Source: Nitrososphaerota archaeon
GTDB taxonomy: Archaea > Thermoproteota > Nitrososphaeria > Nitrososphaerales > JACPRH01
Assembly (NCBI GenBank): GCA_023379805.1
Contig: JAMCPI010000012.1
Coordinates: forward strand, 397,020-461,019
DNA: 64,000 bases
Reading direction: 5' to 3'
Of the stretch, positions 25,239 to 34,982 are shown piece by piece. The position numbers and the translations under genes were made by a program. The first letter of the stretch is position 1, and each line of letters starts with the position of its first letter. The notes under the pieces were generated by a model. It searched no databases. It was not told the DNA's origin and saw only the letters and a program-made list of their open reading frames with translations.

Positions 25239-27200
25239 GTGTTTATAGTGATTAGTCAAACTAAAACTAAAGATGCAGCTAACAGCAGCATTGTCGAGCA
25301 TAGCCTCCTGAGCGACTACGATGTTTATCTCTTCAAACAGGGACGGCACTACCGGATCTATGAAAAGCTCGGCTCTCATCTGACCCAAGTTGACGGGGTA
25401 GAAGGTACCTACTTCGGGGTCTGGGCCCCTAACGCTGATCACGTATCAGTTATCGGCGACTTCAACGGTTGGCAACCTGGCTACCACACACTGATCGCCC
25501 GGAGCGACGAGTCAGGGATATGGGAAGGCTTCATTCCAAAAGTGAATAATGGTAGTCTATACAAGTATCATATTGTTTCACGCTTCAACGGTTATCAAGT
25601 GCAAAAAGCGGATCCGTTTGCATTCAGAATGGAGACCCCACCAAAAACAGCTTCAGTGGTTTGGCAGCTTGATTTCAAGTGGGGCGACGGTGACTGGATG
25701 AAGGCGCGTAGAAACCGTCAATCGTTGAAAGCCCCCATCTCTATTTACGAAGCTCACCTAGGTTCTTGGAGAAGAAAGCCTGAGGAGGGTAACCGCTGGT
25801 TAACCTATCGAGAAACCGCTAGCTACCTTAGTGAATACTTGAGGAATCTCGAGTTCACGCACAGTGAGTTTATGCCGGTGATGGAGCATCCGTTCTACGG
25901 CTCATGGGGCTACCAGATCACCGGTTACTTCGCTGCAACAAGTCGATACGGTTCACCACAAGATCTTATGTTTCTGATTGAAACACTACATAAGAAAGGT
26001 ATTGGTGTTTTCTTGGACTGGGTTCCCTCTCACTTTCCTACTGACGAGCATGGGTTAGTGTACTTTGACGGTACGCATCTGTTCGAGTACGAGGATCCTC
26101 GTAAAAGACACAACCCTGAATGGAACAGCTACGTCTTTGACTACGGAAGATACGAGGTGAAGTCGTTCCTGATCAGCAACGCCCTCTTCTGGCTTGACAA
26201 GTATCATGCCGATGGGCTCCGGATGGACGGTGTAGCCTCGATGCTCTACCTTGATTATTCACGCAAGCCCGGGGAGTGGGAGCCTAACCAGTTCGGGGGA
26301 CGTGAGAATCTCGAAGCCGTCGAGTTCATACGTTCTCTGAACGAAGCGGTTTACAAGGCATACCCAGATGTTCAGATGATCGCTGAGGAGTCAACAGCTT
26401 GGCCAATGGTTTCGAGACCGACTTTCGTGGGCGGCTTAGGCTTCGGGATGAAATGGAATATGGGGTGGATGCATGACACTCTTTACTACATCACAAGAGA
26501 ACCGGTACACCGAAAGTATCATCACGGCCAGCTGCTCTTCAGCCTACTGTATGCCTTCACTGAAAACTTCATCCTCTCCCTTTCACACGACGAAAGCGTC
26601 TACGGGAAAGGGTCGCTTCTCAGCAAGATGCCCGGAGACGACTGGCAGAAGTTCGCCAACCTCCGCCTCCTCCTAGGATACATGTACGGTCACCCCGGCA
26701 AGAAACTGATATTCATGGGTGGGGAGTTTGGGCAGTGGGCTGAGTGGAATCATGACCAGAGCCTCGACTGGCATCTGCTGGAGTATGCTCCTCACCAAGC
26801 AGTGCAGCAGTGGGTACGCGATCTAAACCATCTATATGTGAAGGAGCCTGCGCTGCATGAGCTGGATTTCGATCCTAAAGGCTTCGAGTGGGTGGTGACT
26901 GAAGACTGGGAGGGCAGCGTAATCAGCTTCCTGCGGCGAGGCGCCACCACCGATGACACCATCTTAGTGGCCTGCAACTTCACCCCCGTCCCAAGGGTGA
27001 ACTATCGAATCGGGGTTCCGAGGGAAGGAGTATGGACTGAGGTTCTGAACAGCGACGCGAAGAAGTACGGGGGAGGCGGCCAAGTTAATCCTAAACAAGT
27101 GAATACTGAAAAGATTCCATCGCATGGCCGCTTCTGCTCCCTCTCACTCATTATTCCTCCACTTGGAGTAACTTTCTTGAAAAGCAAAGGTGAACAGTAA
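25239..27200 (+). CDS. glgB: 1,4-alpha-glucan branching enzyme (GH13)
   Basis: A 653-residue branching enzyme. An N-terminal CBM48-like domain (VWAPNADHVSVIGDFNGW) precedes the GH13 barrel. Barrel motifs are DWVPSHFPTDEH, GLRMDGVASMLYLDY with the nucleophile Asp, MIAEESTAW with the acid Glu, and LSLSHDESVYGKGS. A C-terminal beta domain ends the protein. It makes alpha-1,6 branches in glycogen. The start codon is GTG at 25239, or the in-frame GTG at 25248. Its stop overlaps the GTG start of the GH57 gene by 11 nt. Confidence 0.94.
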   Translation: MFIVISQTKTKDAANSSIVEHSLLSDYDVYLFKQGRHYRIYEKLGSHLTQVDGVEGTYFGVWAPNADHVSVIGDFNGWQPGYHTLIARSDESGIWEGFIPKVNNGSLYKYHIVSRFNGYQVQKADPFAFRMETPPKTASVVWQLDFKWGDGDWMKARRNRQSLKAPISIYEAHLGSWRRKPEEGNRWLTYRETASYLSEYLRNLEFTHSEFMPVMEHPFYGSWGYQITGYFAATSRYGSPQDLMFLIETLHKKGIGVFLDWVPSHFPTDEHGLVYFDGTHLFEYEDPRKRHNPEWNSYVFDYGRYEVKSFLISNALFWLDKYHADGLRMDGVASMLYLDYSRKPGEWEPNQFGGRENLEAVEFIRSLNEAVYKAYPDVQMIAEESTAWPMVSRPTFVGGLGFGMKWNMGWMHDTLYYITREPVHRKYHHGQLLFSLLYAFTENFILSLSHDESVYGKGSLLSKMPGDDWQKFANLRLLLGYMYGHPGKKLIFMGGEFGQWAEWNHDQSLDWHLLEYAPHQAVQQWVRDLNHLYVKEPALHELDFDPKGFEWVVTEDWEGSVISFLRRGATTDDTILVACNFTPVPRVNYRIGVPREGVWTEVLNSDAKKYGGGGQVNPKQVNTEKIPSHGRFCSLSLIIPPLGVTFLKSKGEQ

Positions 27201-29742
27201 CGACGCGGCTAATCAACTCCAGTTATACCTCAAATCTAGTATCAATGGGCAAACCGACGAACTGGTAGTGTGTAGGCAGATAAGCTGGTGGGAAAAAGCA
27301 GTGGATAAGTTCGTTTGTGTTCACGGTCACTTCTACCAGCCTCCTAGGGAGAATCCGTGGCTTGAAGAGGTTGAGCTGCAGGAGTCGGCTGCGCCCTATC
27401 ATGATTGGAACGAGCTGGTCACCCGTGAAAGCTATGCTCCGAACATGGCGTCGCGTGTCATGGAGCCTGACGGGATGATTGTCGAGATTGTAAACAACTA
27501 CATGAAGATCAGCTTCAACTTCGGGCCGACTCTCCTGTCCTGGATGGAGCGGCATGCCCCTGATGTCTACCACGCTATTCTGGAGGCTGATTTGACAAGC
27601 AGTCAACGGTTCTCAAGTCACGGCTCGGCACTGGCCCAAGTCTATAATCACATGATTATGCCTTTAGCGAACAGGCGGGACAAATACACTCAGGTGAAGT
27701 GGGCTGTCAGAGATTTTGAGAAGCGTTTCCGCCGTGCTCCTGAAGGGATGTGGCTTCCTGAAACCGCTGTTGACATTGAGACACTGGAAGTACTGGCTGA
27801 GACGGGTGTAAAGTTCACAATCTTAGCTCCTCACCAAGCCTCTAAGATTAGGAGGATAGGCGGTGGCGAAAGTGAGTGGATAGATGTAGCGGGGGGCAAA
27901 ATTGATGCTAGGCGACCCTATCTCTGCCGCCTCCCTTCTGGAAGATCCTTAACCATATTCTTCTACGATCAATCAACATCCCATGATATTGCGTTTGGAG
28001 ACCTTCTCCGCAGCGGCGACCGGTTTGGAAAAAGGCTGCTCGACACAGCTACACATACAGATCACGGGTCGAGACTGGTCAACGTTGCTACCGACGGCGA
28101 GACCTATGGGCATCACCACCACTTCGGTGATATGGCGCTTGCATACTGTCTCCACACTGTTGAGATGAATCGGCAGGTTGGCTTAACGAACTACGGCGAG
28201 TTTCTAGGACGGTTCCCGCCAGAATTCGAGGTGAGGATAATCGAGAACACCTCATGGAGCTGCAGCCACGGAGTTGAGCGGTGGAGAAGCAACTGCGGGT
28301 GCAACACAGGATCTAAGCTCGGTTGGAATCAGCAGTGGCGTCGACATTTAAGAGAAGCAATGGATTGGTTGAGGGATCAGATAATTCCTCTCTTCGAGGA
28401 GGAGAGCTTGAAGTATCTCAAAGATCCTTGGCGGGCGCGAGACGCGTACATCGATGTAATCCTTGACCGCTCCTCCTCAAACGTTGAGGATTTCCTAGCA
28501 AAACATACTTCTAAAAGTCTCTCAAAGCGCGAAAAAAGCACCGTTCTGAAGATGCTGGAGATGCAGCGGCACGTCCTCCTGGCCTATACAAGCTGCGGCT
28601 GGTTCTTCGACGAGATATCTGAAATAGGGACAGTTCAGGTGATGCAGTACGCCGCTCGTGCTATTCAGCTTGCCAATGAAACATTAGGTGTGGATCTTGA
28701 AACAGGTTATCTTGACCTGCTCCGGAAAGCCTCAAGCAACTCAGCCGAGTTCAAAAGTGGAGCAGACGTTTTCGAGCAAATGGTGAAGCCCTTAGCGGTA
28801 GACCTGGCGAGCGTAGGTGTTCACTACGCAACTTCTTCACTCTTTGAGCAAGGTGAGTCAGGAGTCTCAAAGGTATACTGCTACACAGTTGAGGACATCA
28901 CCTATGATGTCTTCCAATCAGGAAAGATTCGCTTAGCAATCGGAAAGTCGCGGATAACGTCTGACATCACCTGGGATGAAGCCATCATCGGTTTTTCGGT
29001 GCTTTGGATGGGTGATCAAAACGTCTTCGGAGGCTTCCAGCAGCTGAAGGGAGAAGACGAGCCGATTCCAGTTAACCGCGTAGAGATGGTGACCGATTTA
29101 GAGCGTGGAGACACGAGGCGGCTGATCGAATCTATTGATAAGGCGTTTGCACCAAACATCTGCTCGCTTGAGGATCTCTTCAAAGATGAGCAGCACCGGA
29201 TAATCAGGTACATTCTTCAAACCACGCTTAAGGACTTGGAGCCGAGTTACCACAAGATATTCGAGAGCCGCTATCAGATTATGCGCTTCCTAAACGATGT
29301 GGGGATGGATCAGCCTAAAGTATTAACCGCCGCTGCAGAGGTTACTGTCAGCTCAGAGATCCGGGACATACTATCATCTAAGGAGATGGACCTCAACAGG
29401 CTGGAAAAGATGATTAAAGACGCTAAACGTTTCTCAATTAAGGTGGACGGCGCTTCAGTAGGGCTTGAAGCGAGTAGCCGCATAGTCTCTGAGCTTGGCA
29501 AGATGATTGATGCTCCTGAAGATGTGGTGCGGCTTGAACAGGTTGGGAGGCTTGTAGGGTTGATGAATGAGCTGCCTGTCCACATGGATCTTTGGCGTGC
29601 GCAGAACATCTTCTACCTGCTAGCGAAGCAGCATTACCAGCAGATCAAGGCTAAGAGCAGCATGGCGGATGAAGAGTCGATTCGCTGGATCGCTGCGTTT
29701 AAACGGTTGAGTGAATATCTGAAGATCAAGGTTCGCCTCTAA
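27190..29742 (+). CDS. GH57 family glycoside hydrolase with DUF3536-like C-terminal part
   Basis: An 850-residue protein. GH57 motifs are visible in order: VHGHFYQPPRENPW, SFNFGPTLLSW, GMWLPETAVD (candidate nucleophile Glu) and ATDGETYGHHHHFGD (candidate acid/base Asp). The long C-terminal half is helical, as in DUF3536-bearing GH57 proteins. Members act on alpha-glucans, as amylopullulanase, branching enzyme or 4-alpha-glucanotransferase, and the exact reaction is not clear. Overlap with glgB indicates cotranslation and a joint role in glucan remodelling. Confidence 0.88.
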   Translation: MNSNDAANQLQLYLKSSINGQTDELVVCRQISWWEKAVDKFVCVHGHFYQPPRENPWLEEVELQESAAPYHDWNELVTRESYAPNMASRVMEPDGMIVEIVNNYMKISFNFGPTLLSWMERHAPDVYHAILEADLTSSQRFSSHGSALAQVYNHMIMPLANRRDKYTQVKWAVRDFEKRFRRAPEGMWLPETAVDIETLEVLAETGVKFTILAPHQASKIRRIGGGESEWIDVAGGKIDARRPYLCRLPSGRSLTIFFYDQSTSHDIAFGDLLRSGDRFGKRLLDTATHTDHGSRLVNVATDGETYGHHHHFGDMALAYCLHTVEMNRQVGLTNYGEFLGRFPPEFEVRIIENTSWSCSHGVERWRSNCGCNTGSKLGWNQQWRRHLREAMDWLRDQIIPLFEEESLKYLKDPWRARDAYIDVILDRSSSNVEDFLAKHTSKSLSKREKSTVLKMLEMQRHVLLAYTSCGWFFDEISEIGTVQVMQYAARAIQLANETLGVDLETGYLDLLRKASSNSAEFKSGADVFEQMVKPLAVDLASVGVHYATSSLFEQGESGVSKVYCYTVEDITYDVFQSGKIRLAIGKSRITSDITWDEAIIGFSVLWMGDQNVFGGFQQLKGEDEPIPVNRVEMVTDLERGDTRRLIESIDKAFAPNICSLEDLFKDEQHRIIRYILQTTLKDLEPSYHKIFESRYQIMRFLNDVGMDQPKVLTAAAEVTVSSEIRDILSSKEMDLNRLEKMIKDAKRFSIKVDGASVGLEASSRIVSELGKMIDAPEDVVRLEQVGRLVGLMNELPVHMDLWRAQNIFYLLAKQHYQQIKAKSSMADEESIRWIAAFKRLSEYLKIKVRL

Positions 29743-29772
29743 CATGCGTAGCCGCTGTTTTGATGCCAAGGA

Positions 29773-31299
29773 GTGAATGCTCAGATGTTTATGCGGAAGC
29801 GCGGCAGCGGCATGCTTCTCCACATAACTTCGCTTCCCTCAAACTACGGCATCGGAGATCTCGGGCCTACTGCCTTCAGATTTGCAGAGCTGCTCCACAA
29901 GACTAAGCAGAGCTACTGGCAGATACTGCCGTTAACACCCACCAGTATCAAATACGGTAACTCTCCCTACAGCGCCGAATCCGTCTTCGCAGGCAACCCT
30001 CTGCTCATCAGCTTGGAGAAGCTGGTTGAGGAAGGTCTCCTTTCAGAACCGTTGATTAGTCCACGCAACCCGTTCACTGTGAGCCGTGTAGATTACCAAA
30101 GGGTAACGAAGTTAAAGAGTGAACTGTTCAAAACCGCTTATGCTCACTTCAAACAGAACATAGAGGACTACAGTGATGAGTATGACGCATTTTGGCGCGA
30201 TAACTCGCATTGGCTTGACGACTATGCGCTCTACATAGCATTAAAGGAGAAGATTGGTCAACCATGGTATAGGTGGCCTCGCCCCATCCGTGACCGGGAG
30301 ACAGGCGCATTGGTGGAGCAGAAGAAGAGGCTCGCAGATCGCGTAGAGATGGAGCAGTTCACCCAGTTCCTGTTCTTCAAGCAGTGGAGCGACTTGAAGA
30401 GATACTGTCAAAGCCTAGGAATCAATTTCATCGGTGATCTGCCGTTCTATGTGAATTATGACAGCGCCGACATCTGGGCCCACCCTGAGCTCTTCAGCCT
30501 AGACTCGAGCAGCAAGAAGCCTCGTTTAGTCAGCGGAGTCCCACCTGACTACTTCAGCAAAACTGGGCAGCTCTGGGGCAACCCTGTCTACAACTGGGAT
30601 CAGCTCGCCACCACACAGTTCGAATGGTGGATGCAGAGAATCGAGCATAGCTCCAAGATATTCGACTTGATTCGACTAGATCACTTCCGAGGCCTGCTAG
30701 CCTACTGGGCGGTTCCTGCCGGCTCAAGGACCGCGGCGAGAGGTAAATGGATTCAAACCCCATCCGGTGACTTCTTCGACACACTGTTCAGGAGATTCCC
30801 GAACCTGCCCCTCATCGCCGAGGATTTGGGTGTAGTGACCGCCGATGTAACTGAAGCTATGAACAGATACGATATTCCGGGAATAAAGGTGATACTATTT
30901 GCTTTCGACGACTCCCCTGACAACATCCACCTCCCACACAACTACATCGGCAGAACAGTGGTGATGACCGGAACCCATGATAACAACACAGCAAGAGGCT
31001 GGTTCACCGAGGACGCCACGCCGGAGGCGCGAGAAACATTGTACAATTATTTGGGGCGACAATTGACGGAGGATCAAATTCCTTGGGAGCTCATCAGGCT
31101 CGTCTTATTGTCAGTCGGACGACTCAGCATCATCCCGGTGCAGGACATTCTATCACTCGGTGCAGACGCCCGGATGAATCACCCCGCCAAGTCCTCTGGC
31201 AACTGGGAGTGGCGAGTCACCGCGGAGCAGCTTGACAGCGTGGCATTAACAAAATTCAGCGAGATCACCGAAATTTCTGGCAGGGCACGAGAAAAATAA
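29773..31299 (+). CDS. malQ: 4-alpha-glucanotransferase (amylomaltase, GH77)
   Basis: A 508-residue GH77 enzyme. It starts with GSGMLLHITSLPSNYGIGDLG, the glycan-site signature, given here as GMLLHITSLPS and NYGIGDLG. Other motifs are IRLDHFRGLLAYW (nucleophile Asp), LIAEDLGVVTADV (acid Glu) and TGTHDNNTARGW (third Asp). It transfers maltooligosaccharide segments between glucans and supplies longer chains for the phosphorylase. A GTG start 31 nt after the GH57 gene places it in one operon with glgB. Confidence 0.94.
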   Translation: MNAQMFMRKRGSGMLLHITSLPSNYGIGDLGPTAFRFAELLHKTKQSYWQILPLTPTSIKYGNSPYSAESVFAGNPLLISLEKLVEEGLLSEPLISPRNPFTVSRVDYQRVTKLKSELFKTAYAHFKQNIEDYSDEYDAFWRDNSHWLDDYALYIALKEKIGQPWYRWPRPIRDRETGALVEQKKRLADRVEMEQFTQFLFFKQWSDLKRYCQSLGINFIGDLPFYVNYDSADIWAHPELFSLDSSSKKPRLVSGVPPDYFSKTGQLWGNPVYNWDQLATTQFEWWMQRIEHSSKIFDLIRLDHFRGLLAYWAVPAGSRTAARGKWIQTPSGDFFDTLFRRFPNLPLIAEDLGVVTADVTEAMNRYDIPGIKVILFAFDDSPDNIHLPHNYIGRTVVMTGTHDNNTARGWFTEDATPEARETLYNYLGRQLTEDQIPWELIRLVLLSVGRLSIIPVQDILSLGADARMNHPAKSSGNWEWRVTAEQLDSVALTKFSEITEISGRAREK

Positions 31300-31336
31300 G
31301 GTAAAGTAGGGTAAGGTAGAGTGAGAGAAGGCTTCT

Positions 31337-31888
31337 CTACAGGTCTTTACTTGTCCTCTTCGGCTTTGGCTTTTCGACAGTGATTTCCTTTTCATGTTGC
31401 AGGGTCTTGACGTCTGCTGTGTCGGTTCGTGGGATTTTCCATATCGTTTTGCTGTGGGTGTCTATTTGCCAGATTTCCCAGATGTCTCTGAACCGGGTGA
31501 CCTTCGAGATTTTTCCTACTGGGACAGCTAGAATGAATGTGAGGTTTGCCTCCTCGAAGAGGCGGCTCTGCAACGTAATTTCCTGCCAATTCTTTTTAGC
31601 AAATCTTGTCTTATCTGGATGTGTTTCGCACTCTACAACCACGTAGCATCTTCCGTTAGATTGCTCGCGTATCCCGAGCAGGTCCGGTCGGTATCCTCTC
31701 CAAGAGATTATTTGGTCAGGCGGGAAATCAGGTTCAACAATGACTTCAAACCCATCTCTCATTAGTTCGTAAAGCGTAATCTGCTTAAGCGATATGTGTA
31801 GGTTTGATTCATTCATTCGGCTGTGCGGGTAATGCTGTTCTGCAGATGTGTTGTCCATTTTGGGTTCAATTTGATCTTTGTTAGGCAT
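31337..31888 (-). CDS. PD-(D/E)XK-like nuclease-fold protein of unknown role
   Basis: A 183-residue protein. The core has RPDLLGI, then a beta strand YVVVECETHPDK. The D...ExE spacing and the alternating hydrophobic strands resemble the catalytic core of PD-(D/E)XK nucleases and of related dead folds. N- and C-terminal parts are polar and poorly conserved-looking. It sits convergently between the carbohydrate operon and the DUF192 gene. I would not predict a specific target. Confidence 0.65.
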   Translation of the reverse strand: MPNKDQIEPKMDNTSAEQHYPHSRMNESNLHISLKQITLYELMRDGFEVIVEPDFPPDQIISWRGYRPDLLGIREQSNGRCYVVVECETHPDKTRFAKKNWQEITLQSRLFEEANLTFILAVPVGKISKVTRFRDIWEIWQIDTHSKTIWKIPRTDTADVKTLQHEKEITVEKPKPKRTSKDL

Positions 31889-31897
31889 ACATTCATC

Positions 31898-32332
31898 TCA
31901 ATTGTTGAAAATTATCTTGACTGTTGCTCCTTCTCTGATGCCGAGCTCGTCGGATACTCCTGAGTTGACTTCCAAGACGTATCGTGCAGGCTTTTCGGAC
32001 TCGTAGGAGGGGCAGATTTCGAGGCAGGGCTTCAGGTTTTTCTCAACATGCACAACTGTTCCTGCGCTGTTAATCCAGATGATGTCGAGGTTGAACTCCA
32101 TGTTCTTCATCCAGAATGAGTAGATGCCTTCATCATCAAAGATGAAAAGCATACCGTGATCTTTGGGCAGCGAGTCCCTGAGCGATAATCCGAGACTCCG
32201 TTTATCCTGTGTGTCCGCTATCTCAACCTGAATTTTCTTGCCGTTCACATCAACTTGAGCTTCTTTAACGGGTTCTGTAAAGCCGAGGCTACGACTTGGA
32301 CCTTCTGCGATCAGCAGCGCGCCAACAATCAT
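31898..32332 (-). CDS. DUF192 (UPF0127) protein, exported
   Basis: A 144-residue protein with the DUF192 core: RSLGLSLRDSLPKDHGMLF, then YSFWMKNMEFNLDIIWI. Family function is not known. The N-terminus is partly hydrophobic. In-frame codons upstream (to about 32400) encode the first half of a membrane helix but lack ATG, GTG or TTG before an in-frame stop. A likely ATG at 32408 with a TATA-like box near 32422 is in a different frame, so a one-base indel near 32400 may have cut off the original start. Confidence 0.75.
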   Translation of the reverse strand: MIVGALLIAEGPSRSLGFTEPVKEAQVDVNGKKIQVEIADTQDKRSLGLSLRDSLPKDHGMLFIFDDEGIYSFWMKNMEFNLDIIWINSAGTVVHVEKNLKPCLEICPSYESEKPARYVLEVNSGVSDELGIREGATVKIIFNN

Positions 32333-32460
32333 GATTGTTGCTGCTACAGCGATGATTACGCTGATGACGATGCTTCTTCTCGAATCACTTCGCCAGCTAA
32401 ACGCTCATCAATCGGCTCGATATAAGGTTCTACTATCATAGCAGCTAGCTAAAACGTGGT

Positions 32461-34854
32461 TTACTCGATGGTAACCTCGTAGTCACGGCCTTCCCACGTG
32501 TTACTTTTGGTCCAGAGAAAGGTGAATTTGATGGATCCTTGCTGATCCTGAGTTGTTGGGATGTCGACGAACTCTACTCCAAGACTTGTTGAAGAGGATT
32601 TTGTATCTTGTATACTCTTCCACCCGTCGCTTGACCAGTGAAGTATGAACGGATCGTGAGCCTGCACCCTGAGAGTATACCCTTTCCACATTGTGAGCGG
32701 CTGACGATTCTGCTTCCAAATTTCTAGGTGCTTGCATTTAGCTCTGTTCTTTATGTACCGGTCGGCGACCGCCGGAATCAGATCAAAGACTTTGCCGTCG
32801 GATGTTGAACGTAGCAGCTTGATGTACTCGGCGTGAGCCCACAGCAGCGGCGTCGCGGAGCCTGTTGGTCGACCGATTTTCATGTGGTGTTTCTGAGTCT
32901 TCTCATCCCAAATCTGCTCCGGTATTAGGCCAGCAGGTTGGCTGAAACGCTCCAATGCTTTGATGAAAGGCTTCGCATCATGCCCTGCAGCTAGCTCGTA
33001 ATGTCCTCGCTCGCCAGTCAGCAGAGGCCAAGCTCGACCTTTTCCCCAGCCGTGGTACGGGCCGCCGTCGTCATGTTGACCGTATCCGTCATGGTTGTAT
33101 CTATGCCAACAGGGGCCGTAGGGTGTATCTACCTTCAGAACCTTGTCTACTACGCGTAGGGAGTCGATGATGAGCGGGTCGTCGGCGCTTCTGACCCCGT
33201 AGCGTACAAGCTCCAAGAAACCGGCGTCCACAATCTCTTTTGCTGGGTACTCTTTCTGCTCGCCAGGCGGCTGGTTGGGGAGGACAAGAATACCTTTGTT
33301 CGGATCCTCTTCTGACTGCGGGTCGCCTAAATCAATTGGGTGGATTCTGAAGAAGTGGCGTTTAACCTCAGGTAGCAGCGTTCCTTCAGTAGTGACCGTC
33401 CAATGCTCAAGGTGGCAATCAAGAAAGTCCGCATAATCTTCAAGGAACTGAGCTGTAGCCTCGTCTTTACGGGTGCGAGCGAAGTTGGCCCCGCAGATAA
33501 GCGCAGCGATATTGGCCGCTAAGGTTGATGGTGAGTAGCCGCTTAGCTCCTCCCATCTCTCCTGCTGCGTCGCGGGGCCTTTGCGAATAATGAAGTTCAA
33601 TGCTCGCATAACCATCGGGTACGGATCAAAGTCGCGTAGAGCATCTGTTTCATGCAGACGCCAAGCAAGCATAACTGGGAATGAGGTCTCGTCAAGCTGG
33701 ATTCCTGTCCAGTATGGCTCTCCGTCTAGCCAGAAGTTTTGAGCGAAGCCGCCGTCCTCTTGTTGGCTCACGCTGAGATACACTAACGCTCGTAGCGGTG
33801 TGAAATTGTTTCCTGCGGCGAGAAGCCCCATTGCACTATTGACGAGATCTCGGGTCCATACGAGGTGGTATCCCCCGCGCTCCTCGTCGCCCATGGCTTC
33901 ACCCCATGGGATTGAGAGTGAGGCGATTATTGCGCCAGGGTAGCTCTTATCCTCATGGGCTAGGATGAGGCTGTAGCTTCCATGGTAGAGGTTGCCTTTG
34001 TCCTGCGAGCTAGGGTGGAGCGGCAGAATCTTGTTAGATGGGCGGTTCCACTGGTTGACGTATCTTTCTAGATGGTTGTCGAAAGGTAGGCTTAGAGAGG
34101 TGAAGAGCGTGGTAAGTACGTTCTGCAGGCTGTCTCCGAAGGCTGTGGCTAAAGTGAACTCCTGTGTCTCCGAGATGTCTAGTTCCCCCGTCAACGCAAC
34201 GTTTCCGTTTAACGCGCGATCGAACTCCCAGTCCATTCGCTTGTTGTCCATCAAATCGGTCCAGCCGTCGCTTCTACCTACGAAACCGCAGGAGAGATGG
34301 GTGAACGGTACTGTAGCGGCGACCGCCAGCCATGCACCGCCTTTCTCAGCCGCTAAGATTTCTCTTCCTTCATGCACAATTATGTAGGCGTTGTTGTTTT
34401 TTCCACCTCCTTCCAAGTGAGGGGCGCACAGCACGAATATCTTCAACTGCTGTACGGATGAGTTAAGGATCTGTAGTCGAGTGCGTTGAAGAATGCAGGT
34501 CAGATGCGGGTCAGCGATAATCTGTTTATCGATCTTGTAGCGCTTCTGAGGGTCCTGACTCGTGATGGTGTAACCTAGCACGTGATCTGAGATGCGTTTC
34601 ACCGTAGGCTCAAGATGACGCTTCTCTTCATGAAAAAACGTCTTTCCGTCCGTGATGAGATACTGGAGATCCCTAGTCTGAGGGCGATCCACTAACGGGT
34701 AGTAAATTTGGCTGAGGGTTCCTCTCCAAAGGTTGAACCACACCCTGCTGTCCGCTGAATAGGCTGCGCCGACGCCGTCAAGGTTTCCTCTAGCCCACCG
34801 AGGATCGCAGCCCGGCCATCCGAACGCATCCCGCTGACCGCGAAACTTGACCAT
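32461..34854 (-). CDS. Glucoamylase-type glucan 1,4-alpha-glucosidase (GH15)
   Basis: A 797-residue GH15 enzyme. An N-terminal beta-sandwich (about 1-270) is typical of prokaryotic members. The catalytic (alpha/alpha)6 barrel includes HLVWTRDLVNSAMGLLAAG, WTGIQLDETSFPVMLAW, and AGLIPEQIWDEK with a candidate catalytic Glu. A further C-terminal beta domain of about 100 residues follows. It releases glucose from the ends of glucans. No signal peptide is seen, so it probably acts inside the cell. Glucose so produced can feed the glucose dehydrogenase encoded next door. Confidence 0.9.
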   Translation of the reverse strand: MVKFRGQRDAFGWPGCDPRWARGNLDGVGAAYSADSRVWFNLWRGTLSQIYYPLVDRPQTRDLQYLITDGKTFFHEEKRHLEPTVKRISDHVLGYTITSQDPQKRYKIDKQIIADPHLTCILQRTRLQILNSSVQQLKIFVLCAPHLEGGGKNNNAYIIVHEGREILAAEKGGAWLAVAATVPFTHLSCGFVGRSDGWTDLMDNKRMDWEFDRALNGNVALTGELDISETQEFTLATAFGDSLQNVLTTLFTSLSLPFDNHLERYVNQWNRPSNKILPLHPSSQDKGNLYHGSYSLILAHEDKSYPGAIIASLSIPWGEAMGDEERGGYHLVWTRDLVNSAMGLLAAGNNFTPLRALVYLSVSQQEDGGFAQNFWLDGEPYWTGIQLDETSFPVMLAWRLHETDALRDFDPYPMVMRALNFIIRKGPATQQERWEELSGYSPSTLAANIAALICGANFARTRKDEATAQFLEDYADFLDCHLEHWTVTTEGTLLPEVKRHFFRIHPIDLGDPQSEEDPNKGILVLPNQPPGEQKEYPAKEIVDAGFLELVRYGVRSADDPLIIDSLRVVDKVLKVDTPYGPCWHRYNHDGYGQHDDGGPYHGWGKGRAWPLLTGERGHYELAAGHDAKPFIKALERFSQPAGLIPEQIWDEKTQKHHMKIGRPTGSATPLLWAHAEYIKLLRSTSDGKVFDLIPAVADRYIKNRAKCKHLEIWKQNRQPLTMWKGYTLRVQAHDPFILHWSSDGWKSIQDTKSSSTSLGVEFVDIPTTQDQQGSIKFTFLWTKSNTWEGRDYEVTIE

Positions 34855-34982
34855 GCTCTGATATCACCCTCAAAACTCTCTAATCTATCTGACGAATCGA
34901 CCGATTGACTGATTGACAGGTTGACTGGTGATTGATTCGGCTCCAGCCATAAAAGGTTGGATAGATTATTCCTATGTACATA

